DNA from: Marivita sp. GX14005
Lineage (GTDB): Bacteria; Pseudomonadota; Alphaproteobacteria; Rhodobacterales; Rhodobacteraceae
Length of the DNA: 64,000 bases
NCBI RefSeq assembly: GCF_023370775.1
Contig: NZ_JAMCCQ010000001.1
Coordinates: 434,001-498,000 of the forward strand
Direction of reading: 5' to 3'
Shown here: positions 25,244 through 32,741 of the stretch, one piece after another
Layout: each line of letters begins with the position of its first letter
Position numbering within the stretch: the stretch's first letter is position 1
Translations under genes and position numbers: made by a program
The notes under the pieces: model-generated
What the model was told of the DNA's origin: nothing
Database searches by the model: none
The model's input: the letters and a program-made list of their open reading frames with translations, nothing else

Positions 25244-25585
25244 TCAGCTGTCCTTCATCGGATCATGCCCCCAGTTCATCAGCGAATAGCGCCAGTCCGA
25301 GTGTTCGACATCGTCATCCGGCCCGCCCTGCGCGAGGTGACGTTTGACATAGCCCACAACCGTCGCCATGTGGTCCCACTGATCGTCGGTCAAGTCGCCC
25401 TTGTTGGTGCGCTTGATCTTGACGATCCGCTTACCGGATTTGTGTCCGGTGCTTTCGTCATCGTCGCTATCGCCGACGGATTTCGACTCTTCGGTCTCGA
25501 GCCACTCTTCCAGTTCCTTCAAGCTCATATTCACCAGATCGCGCCATTCGTCCCAGATCTGATCGCGGGATTTCGAGGATGACAT
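25244..25585 (-). CDS. DUF3140-family protein
   Basis: A 113-residue protein with the family pattern: [20 protein letters not shown], a S/D-rich linker, [24 protein letters not shown], and a C-terminal YVKRHLAQ...[13 protein letters not shown]. No signal or membrane span. The ATG at 25585 is preferred because AAAGGAGCTT lies just upstream; the longer frame has no support. Function of the family is not known to me. It directly precedes the DUF5872/Rho-N gene. Confidence 0.82.
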   Translation of the reverse strand: MSSSKSRDQIWDEWRDLVNMSLKELEEWLETEESKSVGDSDDDESTGHKSGKRIVKIKRTNKGDLTDDQWDHMATVVGYVKRHLAQGGPDDDVEHSDWRYSLMNWGHDPMKDS

Positions 25586-25814
25586 CGCAAAGCTCCTTTT
25601 CGGTTGCCTTGAAGAACGCATCAGCTTGCGATCCGTTGCACGGCCCGAACGCGACCGGGGCTTGCCAAAGGCGCGACAACCTGTCATATCAGCCGCGCTG
25701 ACGATCTTCTATTCGACCTTCTGTTTTCCGATACCGGCACGAAGCTTTCGATCCAGACGTGACTTCGCCGGGTTGCCGCACTCCCGCGGGCAACGGACAA
25801 CAAAGGATATTCAC

Positions 25815-26021
25815 ATGGCCACTGGCACAGTGAAATGGTTCAACACCACCAAAGGTTACGGCTTCATCGCACCCGATGGCGGCTCTAAGGACGTTTTCGT
25901 TCACATCTCCGCTGTTGAGCGGTCGGGCCTGACCGGTCTGAGCGATGACCAGAAGGTGACCTTCGACATCGAGAACGGCCGCGACGGCCGCGAAAGCGCG
26001 GTCAATCTCGCGCTGGCATAA
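25815..26021 (+). CDS. Cold-shock domain protein (CspA family), copy 1
   Basis: A 68-residue OB-fold RNA/DNA-binding protein with RNP1 KGYGFIAP and RNP2 DVFVHIS. About 60 of 68 residues match the second copy at 27357. AAAGGA precedes the ATG at 25815. A 230-bp upstream gap, typical of csp genes, may carry a regulatory leader. A perfect terminator follows. Such proteins melt RNA structure and act as antiterminators or translation aids in cold or stationary phase. Confidence 0.96.
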   Translation: MATGTVKWFNTTKGYGFIAPDGGSKDVFVHISAVERSGLTGLSDDQKVTFDIENGRDGRESAVNLALA

Positions 26022-26047
26022 CGCCTCTCGCTATTTCGAATACGCTG

Positions 26048-26078
26048 CCGCCCGGTTCTGTCCGGGCGGTTTGCTTTT
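26048..26078 (+). terminator. Intrinsic terminator after first csp gene
   Basis: CCGCCCGG (26048-26055) pairs perfectly with CCGGGCGG (26062-26069) across a TTCTGT loop, followed by TTTGCTTTT. Confidence 0.88.
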
Positions 26079-26262
26079 GGGCAGTCACGACCTGTGGGGC
26101 GATCACGCTTCGGTGACAACGCACCCAAACCGTGACTATTGTGCCGCAATCACCACGTTCGGCGCAGGAAACCTTTGGCGCAGATCCTTGTTTTATCCCT
26201 GAAGAATGGCAAACTTCTGCGATTGAACGATGACGACCGAATTGAAAGAAAGACCGCTGCCC

Positions 26263-26823
26263 ATGTTTTCCAGACGCACCTTTATCGCCGCCGCTGCGGC
26301 GGGTTTGGCCGCGCCGAGAATTGCCTCGGCCCAGGCCTTCCGCATCGATCCGGTATTCATGCCGCAGAACGTGCGGATCAAATCCTCGGTCCAGCCGGGC
26401 CAAATCCTAATCCTGCCGCGCGCGCATTTCCTTTATCACGTCAAGGCGCCCGGCATGGCGCGCCGATATGGCGTCGGCGTCGGCAAGGCCGGGCTCGAAT
26501 TCACGGGAACCGCCAAGATCGCCGTGAAGAAGGAATGGCCGACCTGGCGTCCCACGGATGAAATGATCGAGCGCGAACCGAGCGCCTACAAGAAATTCAT
26601 CGACAACGACTATGTGCAACCGGGCGGGCCGGACAATCCGCTTGGGGCGCGGGCGCTCTACCTCTTCCAGAATGGACGCGACACATATTACCGCATCCAC
26701 GGCACGACAGCGCCGCGTTCGATCGGCCGGTCCGTGTCCAGCGGCTGCATCCGCATGCTGAACGAGCATGTGAAAGAGCTTTATGAACAGGTGCCTATCG
26801 GCACTGTGGTCACGGTCCTCTGA
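26263..26823 (+). CDS. L,D-transpeptidase (YkuD fold), Tat/Sec-exported
   Basis: Periplasmic peptidoglycan enzyme, 186 residues, forming 3-3 crosslinks or attaching proteins to the wall. The N-terminus has a twin-arginine-like signal (FSRRTFIAAAAAGLA, cleavage after ASAQA). The catalytic YkuD motif is near the C-terminus: HGTTAPRSIG, then SSGCIRM with the nucleophile Cys. The ATG at 26263 starts the signal; an in-frame ATG at 26230 would add 11 charged residues and lacks a better Shine-Dalgarno. A terminator follows. Confidence 0.92.
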   Translation: MFSRRTFIAAAAAGLAAPRIASAQAFRIDPVFMPQNVRIKSSVQPGQILILPRAHFLYHVKAPGMARRYGVGVGKAGLEFTGTAKIAVKKEWPTWRPTDEMIEREPSAYKKFIDNDYVQPGGPDNPLGARALYLFQNGRDTYYRIHGTTAPRSIGRSVSSGCIRMLNEHVKELYEQVPIGTVVTVL

Positions 26824-26842
26824 CCGCTTATTGAGATCATCG

Positions 26843-26873
26843 AAAGACCGGGCGTGCCCGGTCTTTTTCTTTT
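26843..26873 (+). terminator. Intrinsic terminator after the L,D-transpeptidase gene
   Basis: AAAGACCGGGC (26843-26853) and GCCCGGTCTTT (26856-26866) form an 11-bp perfect stem with a 2-base loop, followed by a T-rich tract. Confidence 0.92.
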
Positions 26874-26962
26874 CAGATACCGGCCACAATGCTTCCCTAA
26901 TCCGCGCGCTTTAATGCGTCTTTAACGCTTCGGCGGTAACCTCGGCGCAAAGGAGCAAGGCA

Positions 26963-27130
26963 ATGGCGGCCATCTCTTTCATCGCAGGCAGCATTCTGGG
27001 CTGGATTGCCGCGCTGTCGCTGTTCCTGCTGGGCGCGGTTGTCTCCACGGTAATCGCCGTGTTCATGATTGCGAGCCTCGGCGGCGCGGGCGCGTTCCTC
27101 TACCTTGCCGCGCGATCCGGCGAAACCTGA
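26963..27130 (+). CDS. Small two-helix membrane protein (55 aa)
   Basis: A 55-residue frame starting at ATG 26963, 7 bases after a perfect AAGGAG (26950-26955). Nearly the whole chain is hydrophobic: one span around residues 11-30 (LGWIAALSLFLLGAVV) and one around 31-50 (IAVFMIASLGGAGAFLYL), ending RSGET. It stands alone between the terminator at 26873 and the second csp gene. The ideal ribosome site and the apolar composition make it a credible gene; its function is unknown. Confidence 0.68.
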   Translation: MAAISFIAGSILGWIAALSLFLLGAVVSTVIAVFMIASLGGAGAFLYLAARSGET

Positions 27131-27356
27131 GCCACGGCGGGCGAATTTTTGCCGATGAGGCATCCCGGCCCTGCCCCAACGGCGCTGGCGCGCGCGGAAT
27201 TTTCTTGCCATGACGCAGGAATCGCCTGAACAATCATAGCGCGAAGTTACGATTATCGACCACTGCTCCACCACGGCTCAGTTAAGCGATCATGACTGAC
27301 CGAGCCCGTCGGGCCTGCTTGCGCGGCGGAAGTCAAGACAGACAGGAGTAGAACGG

Positions 27357-27563
27357 ATGGCCACAGGCACCGTTAAATGGTTCAACACCACCAAGGGCTA
27401 CGGCTTCATCGCCCCCGAGGGCGGTGGAAAAGACGTATTTGTCCATATTTCAGCGGTCGAACGGTCAGGGCTGACCGGCCTCGCGGATGACCAGAAGGTG
27501 ACATACGACCTCGAAGCCGGGCGGGACGGACGCGAAGCCGCGGTCAATATCGCGCTGGCCTGA
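27357..27563 (+). CDS. Cold-shock domain protein (CspA family), copy 2
   Basis: 68 residues, RNP1 KGYGFIAP and RNP2 DVFVHIS, differing from copy 1 at about eight positions, mostly conservative (D21E, S24G, F50Y). An AGGAG site precedes the ATG. The two copies lie 1.3 kb apart in the same orientation with two unrelated genes between, probably an old duplication. A terminator follows. Confidence 0.96.
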   Translation: MATGTVKWFNTTKGYGFIAPEGGGKDVFVHISAVERSGLTGLADDQKVTYDLEAGRDGREAAVNIALA

Positions 27564-27587
27564 CCCCGCGATACAGAGTTCGAATGT

Positions 27588-27611
27588 GGGCGGCATTGCG
27601 CCGCCCCTTTT
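27588..27611 (+). terminator. Terminator after second csp gene
   Basis: GGGCGGC (27588-27594) pairs with GCCGCCC (27600-27606) across ATTGC, followed by CTTTT. It sits between the convergent csp and tesA ends. Confidence 0.75.
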
Positions 27612-27627
27612 CATGTCCGCATCATAC

Positions 27628-28305
27628 CTATTGCCCTTCGACGCGCCGGATCAGATCGGCGACTGCCGGCCCCATCGCCTCCACGATCAGGGAGACGCCC
27701 TCCGCGTTCGGATGTATGCCGTCAGGCTGCATAAGATCCCGGATCTCGGAAGGGGTTTCACCAACGCTGTAAAGGCCTTCGAAAAATCTCGGGAAATAAA
27801 GCGTGCCATAGGTCTCGGCAAGTTCAGGATAGATCGCATCGAACGCCGCCTTGTAGTCGGGACCGTAATTGCCCGGTGCCTCCATACCCACAAGCAGCAC
27901 CGCGAGATCGCGTGACTGCGCGATTTCGAGAATGCCCTCGAGGTTCTGGCGCGCCTGCGCCGGATCGAGCCCGCGCAGCAGATCATTGCCACCCAGAGCA
28001 ACGATCAAACCTTCGGTTTCGGGGCCGAGGGACCATTCCAGGCGGCTCAGTCCACCAGCGGTCGTATCGCCGGAGACGCCGGCATTGACCAGACGCACAT
28101 CGAACCCCTGCTCCTGAAGCCAGTCGCGCATCTGCGGAACGAAGCCTTCGTGATCCATCAGACCGTATCCGGCCGTCAGACTGTCCCCCAGAGCGACAAT
28201 CTCGGCCGGATCGGCCAAAGCGGCGGTGGCCGTGCAGATCGACAGCGCGGCGATGCGCGCCTTGCTCAACATCTGCAAAGCCCCATATGTGATCCAATGC
28301 CGCAT
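27628..28305 (-). CDS. tesA: Periplasmic GDSL esterase/lysophospholipase TesA
   Basis: Arylesterase/thioesterase I of 225 residues. A signal peptide covers about residues 1-31. SGNH blocks: GDSLTAGYG with the nucleophile Ser, then GVSGDTT, GGNDLLRG, and the DGIHPNAEG block with Asp and His. The start at 28305 is preferred over 28272 because GAGGAA lies 7 bases upstream. It is divergent from ybbA with only 18 bp between start codons, as in other bacteria where tesA and ybbAP are neighbours. Confidence 0.93.
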   Translation of the reverse strand: MRHWITYGALQMLSKARIAALSICTATAALADPAEIVALGDSLTAGYGLMDHEGFVPQMRDWLQEQGFDVRLVNAGVSGDTTAGGLSRLEWSLGPETEGLIVALGGNDLLRGLDPAQARQNLEGILEIAQSRDLAVLLVGMEAPGNYGPDYKAAFDAIYPELAETYGTLYFPRFFEGLYSVGETPSEIRDLMQPDGIHPNAEGVSLIVEAMGPAVADLIRRVEGQ

Positions 28306-28323
28306 AAGGAAGTTCCTCGCTCC

Positions 28324-29016
28324 ATGTCCCAGCCCGTTCTCGATCTTCAAGATGTCACGCTCAGTCTCAAGGGCAATGCCGGAATGGTTGAAATCCTGCA
28401 TGGCATCACCCTATCGGTTCAAAAGGGCGAGACCTTGGGCCTGATCGGCCCCTCCGGGTCCGGAAAGTCCTCGCTCCTCATGGTGATGGGAGGGCTGGAG
28501 AATGCGACTTCGGGATCGGTCAAGGTGCTTGGCCGCGATCTTACCGCGATGAACGAGGACGCAATGGCGCGGTTTCGATGCGATCACATGGGGGTCGTCT
28601 TTCAATCTTTCCACCTCATTCCGACGATGACTGCGCTCGAGAATGTCGCGACGCCACTGGAACTGGCAGGGGCGCGCGATGCGTTTCAGCGCGCGCGCGC
28701 CGAGCTCGAAACGGTCGGTCTTTCAAACCGTGCCGATCATTACCCTGCGCAAATGTCCGGCGGAGAACAGCAACGCGTGGCGCTGGCCCGCGCATCGGTG
28801 ACGCGCCCCCAGATCCTGTTGGCCGACGAACCTACCGGCAATCTCGACGGGGCGAACGGACAGGCGATCATCGATCTGCTCTTCGATCTGCGCGACCGAC
28901 ACGGTGCGACGCTGGTTCTTGTCACCCATAGCCGCGCTGTGGCCGAGAAATGCTCCCGCGTCGTGCGCCTTACGGATGGGGCGCTGGCCTCGGATGCGCT
29001 GAAGGCGGCGGAATAA
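28324..29016 (+). CDS. ybbA: ABC transporter ATP-binding protein (YbbA/LolD-like)
   Basis: A 230-residue ATPase with Walker A GPSGSGKS, signature MSGGEQQRVALARA and Walker B LLADEPTGNLD, the pattern of MacB/LolD-type ATPases. Its stop overlaps the permease start (TAATG). It partners with the FtsX-like permease next to it. The substrate of YbbAP is not settled; lipid or lysophospholipid handling is suggested by the tesA neighbour. Confidence 0.92.
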   Translation: MSQPVLDLQDVTLSLKGNAGMVEILHGITLSVQKGETLGLIGPSGSGKSSLLMVMGGLENATSGSVKVLGRDLTAMNEDAMARFRCDHMGVVFQSFHLIPTMTALENVATPLELAGARDAFQRARAELETVGLSNRADHYPAQMSGGEQQRVALARASVTRPQILLADEPTGNLDGANGQAIIDLLFDLRDRHGATLVLVTHSRAVAEKCSRVVRLTDGALASDALKAAE

Positions 29017-31544
29017 TGGCGCTGCGCACGGCCTCGCGTTTCGCGCGCCGCGAGCTGCGCGGCGGGCTGAAGGGCTTTCGCATCTTCCTCGCCTGCCTCG
29101 CACTCGGTGTCGCCGCGATTGCCGGCGTGGGTTCCGTTCGCTCCGCGATCCAGGCTGGGCTGAGCGAACAGGGCGCGGTGCTTCTCGGCGGGGACGCCTC
29201 CGTGCGCTTCACCTATCGTTTCGCTGAAGCCGAGGAACGCGCTTGGCTCGAAAGCGTGTCGACGCGCGTTTCCGAGATCACCGATTTTCGGTCCATGGTG
29301 GTCAAGGAACCCGATGGGATTGCCGAACGCGCGCTTACGCAGGTGAAATCCGTCGATGCCGCCTATCCGCTGATCAGCGAAATCCGGCTCGATCCTTCCA
29401 TGCCGCTGGCAGAGGCACTCGCTGGCGACGGCATGCGCCCCGGCGCGGTCATGGCGCCATTGCTCGCGGATCGCCTTGCGCTGGCTCCGGGCGATGAATT
29501 TCGGCTGGGCAGCAAGGATTTCGTGCTCTCCGCGATCCTGACCAACGAACCGGACAAGGCCGCCGCCGGATTCAGCCTCGGCCCGCGGACAATCGTCGCA
29601 ACCGATGCGCTGGACGGATCCGGGCTGTTGCAGCCGGGCACGCTTTACGAAACGGAATATCGCCTTGTCCTGCCGCCGGGAACCGATCTGAACGCGCTCG
29701 AACAGCGCACCAAGGACGCGTTTCCAAGCAGCGGGCTGCGCTGGCGCGATGCGAGAAACGGCGCGCCGGGGGTCGCGGAATTCGTCGACCGTCTGGGCGC
29801 GTTCCTGATCCTCGTCGGTCTTTCGGGCCTTGCTGTCGGCGGAATCGGCGTTTCAGCGGCCGTTCGCGCGTATCTTGCCAAGAAGACTTCTGTCATCGCC
29901 ACCCTGCGCACCCTCGGCGCGACGCGCGCGACGATCTTCCAGACCTATTTTCTGCAAATTGGTGCGCTCAGCCTTGTTGGAATCGCCATCGGCCTCGCGC
30001 TGGGGGGCTTGGTGCCCATCCTGTTCGGCCCTCTGATCGCGGCTGCGCTTCCCGTTCCGGCGATCTTTGCCCTGCACCCGGCCCCGCTGCTCGAGGCTGC
30101 GCTATACGGTATTCTCACCGCGCTCGTCTTCACGCTCTGGCCGCTCGCACGCACGGAGGAGATCCGCCCGGCCATGCTGTTCCGCGATGCGTTGGACGGC
30201 GCCGCGCGCCTTCCCGCGACACGCTATATCGCCGCCACATTGGCCCTTCTCGGCTTGCTCGTCGCGACTGCTGCGTTTTTCTCAGGCAGTCCGTTTCTCA
30301 CGCTCTGGACGGCCGGCGGGCTTCTTGGCGCGCTGATCGTGCTGGTCGCGGCGTCCATCGCGATCCGGGGGCTGGCGCGCAAAGGCTCCGGCGCGACGCA
30401 GCGGCGCCCTGCCCTGCGCTGGGCTTTGGCCGCAATCGGCGGGCCGCGCGATACCGCAGCGCCGGTGGTTCTGTCGCTCGGGCTTGGGCTTTCGGTTCTC
30501 GCCGCCATCGGGCAGATCGACGGCAACTTGCGCACCGCCATCGACCGGGACTTGCCGGAAGTTGCTCCGGCCTATTTCTTTGTCGATATCCAGCCCGATC
30601 AGATCGATCGCTTTCAAGACATCCTTGCCGCCGATCCTACCGTCGAGCGTGTGGACACCGCACCGATGCTGCGCGGCGTTCTGAGCGAAATCAATGGCCG
30701 CCCCGCCCGCGAGGTCGCCGGCGACCATTGGGTCGTCACGGGCGACCGGGGGCTGACCTATGCGGACCGCCCACCCGAGACAACGCGGATCGTTGCCGGA
30801 TCATGGTGGGCCGCCGATCACGATGGCCCACCCGAGGTCAGTTTCGCCGTTGAGGAGGCGCGCGAAATGGGAGTGTCACTGGGAGATCGCCTGACGCTCA
30901 ACATCCTCGGCCGTGATATCGACGCGACCATCACAAGCTTGCGCGATGTGGATTTTTCGACCGCCGGCATGGGGTTCGTGATGACACTGTCCCCCAATGC
31001 CCTGCGCGGCGCACCGCACACGTTCATTGCGACCGTCTACGCGCCCGCGAGCGAAGAGGCGCGTATCCTGCGCGAACTGGCCAGCACCTTTCCGAACATC
31101 ACGGCGATCAGCGTGCGCGATGCGATCTCGAATGTCAGCACGCTGCTCGAAGGGATCGGTGCCGCCGTTCGTTGGGGCGCAGCGGCGACCTTGCTGACCG
31201 GATTTCTCGTCCTGATCGGCGCGGCAGCGGCGGGCGAGAATGCCCGGACATATGAGGCTGCGATACTCAAAACGCTCGGTGCGAGCCGCGCCCATATCCT
31301 GCGCAGCTTCGCGCTACGCTCTGCAATCTTGGGCGGTGCGGCCGGCGTTGTCGCGTTGGCGGCCGGTATTCTTGGAAGTTGGTCGGTCATGCATTTCATC
31401 ATGGACAGCAGTTACGAGATCGTCTGGCCGTCCGCGCTCGGAATCGTGGCGGGCGGCGTTCTCGCGACCTTGCTCGCCGGCCTTGGATTTGCCTGGCGCC
31501 CGCTGTCCGCACGCCCGGCTCAGGTCTTGCGGGCGCGCGAATAG
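29016..31544 (+). CDS. ybbP: FtsX-like ABC permease (YbbP)
   Basis: An 842-residue inner-membrane permease. One N-terminal helix (residues about 23-45), a large periplasmic domain, then FtsX-type blocks with helices around 265-480 and, at the C-terminus, around 720-840. Two FtsX domains and about ten helices match YbbP. Start ATG at 29016 shares a base with the ybbA stop. Works as a mechanotransmission-type partner of YbbA. Confidence 0.92.
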   Translation: MALRTASRFARRELRGGLKGFRIFLACLALGVAAIAGVGSVRSAIQAGLSEQGAVLLGGDASVRFTYRFAEAEERAWLESVSTRVSEITDFRSMVVKEPDGIAERALTQVKSVDAAYPLISEIRLDPSMPLAEALAGDGMRPGAVMAPLLADRLALAPGDEFRLGSKDFVLSAILTNEPDKAAAGFSLGPRTIVATDALDGSGLLQPGTLYETEYRLVLPPGTDLNALEQRTKDAFPSSGLRWRDARNGAPGVAEFVDRLGAFLILVGLSGLAVGGIGVSAAVRAYLAKKTSVIATLRTLGATRATIFQTYFLQIGALSLVGIAIGLALGGLVPILFGPLIAAALPVPAIFALHPAPLLEAALYGILTALVFTLWPLARTEEIRPAMLFRDALDGAARLPATRYIAATLALLGLLVATAAFFSGSPFLTLWTAGGLLGALIVLVAASIAIRGLARKGSGATQRRPALRWALAAIGGPRDTAAPVVLSLGLGLSVLAAIGQIDGNLRTAIDRDLPEVAPAYFFVDIQPDQIDRFQDILAADPTVERVDTAPMLRGVLSEINGRPAREVAGDHWVVTGDRGLTYADRPPETTRIVAGSWWAADHDGPPEVSFAVEEAREMGVSLGDRLTLNILGRDIDATITSLRDVDFSTAGMGFVMTLSPNALRGAPHTFIATVYAPASEEARILRELASTFPNITAISVRDAISNVSTLLEGIGAAVRWGAAATLLTGFLVLIGAAAAGENARTYEAAILKTLGASRAHILRSFALRSAILGGAAGVVALAAGILGSWSVMHFIMDSSYEIVWPSALGIVAGGVLATLLAGLGFAWRPLSARPAQVLRARE

Positions 31545-31607
31545 TCGCCTTGAATTTCCGGGGCCGGGTTGCCAAACAAGCGCACGCTGCCGAGGAGAAT
31601 CGTTTCA

Positions 31608-32543
31608 ATGCTTGCCGCCAAACCCGCCACGACATCCGCAGACGCATCAACCGCTGCATCCGAAACGCTGCCGATTGCCATCCCCTCGCCGCTGACCACC
31701 GCCCAGCGCAGCCAGATCATCAACCTCGTGCGCCGCGCCGCACGCGCGGAGATACTTCCACGCTTCCGTTCGCTCGACCGAGCCGAGGTCGGCGAGAAAT
31801 CCGGTCCGCTCGACGTGGTCACCGATGCCGACCGTGACGCGGAGAAAATGATTGTGCGCGGGTTGCTGCGCCTCTTTCCCAACGCGCATATCGTCGGCGA
31901 GGAGAGCGCGACCGAGGAATCGATTGCCGGGCTTGCCGAGGCCGAGATGGGATTCGCCATCGATCCTGTTGACGGAACATGGAACTTCGCACACGGTTTG
32001 AGCACATTCGGCCTCATGCTCGCAATGACGCGGTTCGGCGCCCCGGTGTTCGGGCTGATCTATGATCCGATCACCGACGAAGTGATGATCGCCGATGAAA
32101 CCGGCCCGGCGGAGATCAACCTGCGGCGCGGCATGACCCGGCGTGTCAACGTGTCGGGCGGTGGAAATATCGAAAATCTCAGCGGCTATGTTCCATTTTC
32201 GTCCTTGCCGACCGATCAACTGGCGGAAATAGGCGCGATCATGCCGCGGTTTCGGCAGTTAATGTCCCTGAAATGCGCGGCTCACGAGTTTCGCATGGTC
32301 GCGCAAGGCTATGTCGATTTCATCCTGTGCACCAACCTCAGCCCATGGGACCACGCTGCGGGGTCGCTCATCATACGTCAGGCCGGGGGCCATGTCGCGA
32401 TGCTGGACGGTAGCGAATATCGTGCCAATTTCCGCTCCGGCTACCTCCTTTGCGCCTCTGACGAAGCCACATGGGGCCGCGTTCGTGACGCGATGTCTTT
32501 CCTGCTAGAGCCGCAATCAAGCGATGACGCGGACGCCTCTTGA
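31608..32543 (+). CDS. Inositol-monophosphatase-family phosphatase (possibly histidinol-phosphatase-like)
   Basis: A 311-residue Mg-dependent phosphatase with the family signatures: GEESATEE, DPVDGTWNFAHG, and PWDHAAGSLI. The family covers inositol phosphates, histidinol phosphate and related sugar phosphates; these motifs do not separate them. The start at 31608 is preferred because GAGGAG lies 10 bases upstream and an in-frame ATG at 31569 has none. The N-terminal 40 residues are Ala/Thr/Ser-rich and likely disordered. It lies 63 bp after ybbP. Confidence 0.88.
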   Translation: MLAAKPATTSADASTAASETLPIAIPSPLTTAQRSQIINLVRRAARAEILPRFRSLDRAEVGEKSGPLDVVTDADRDAEKMIVRGLLRLFPNAHIVGEESATEESIAGLAEAEMGFAIDPVDGTWNFAHGLSTFGLMLAMTRFGAPVFGLIYDPITDEVMIADETGPAEINLRRGMTRRVNVSGGGNIENLSGYVPFSSLPTDQLAEIGAIMPRFRQLMSLKCAAHEFRMVAQGYVDFILCTNLSPWDHAAGSLIIRQAGGHVAMLDGSEYRANFRSGYLLCASDEATWGRVRDAMSFLLEPQSSDDADAS

Positions 32544-32659
32544 GGAACGGTCAATCCCGCGATCGCTTTTCGTAAAATCGTGCGCAAATCGACGGAACGC
32601 GAATACAATCGATTTACCTTTGCCGGACTAGCCTGCGACAGCAGCAATCGGGAGGTAGG

Positions 32660-32734
32660 ATGACACGTTCCGCAAGATTCAGCCTCCCCCGCAGCGTCGC
32701 GTCGGCCGCTGTCAAAGCGGCCGGCGGGGTGTGA
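32660..32734 (+). CDS. Possible 24-residue microprotein or leader
   Basis: ATG at 32660, 4 bases after GGAGG (32651-32655), encodes a basic Ala/Arg/Ser/Val-rich peptide ending 7 bp before the convergent gcvP stop. A good ribosome site is the only support; no homologue is recognised. It could be a chance match. Confidence 0.25.
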   Translation: MTRSARFSLPRSVASAAVKAAGGV

Positions 32735-32741
32735 TCGCGCG

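Noticed and set aside
27292-27351. 19-codon frame ending between the Shine-Dalgarno and ATG of the second csp gene
   Set aside because: No ribosome site of its own and unremarkable composition; position probably coincidental.
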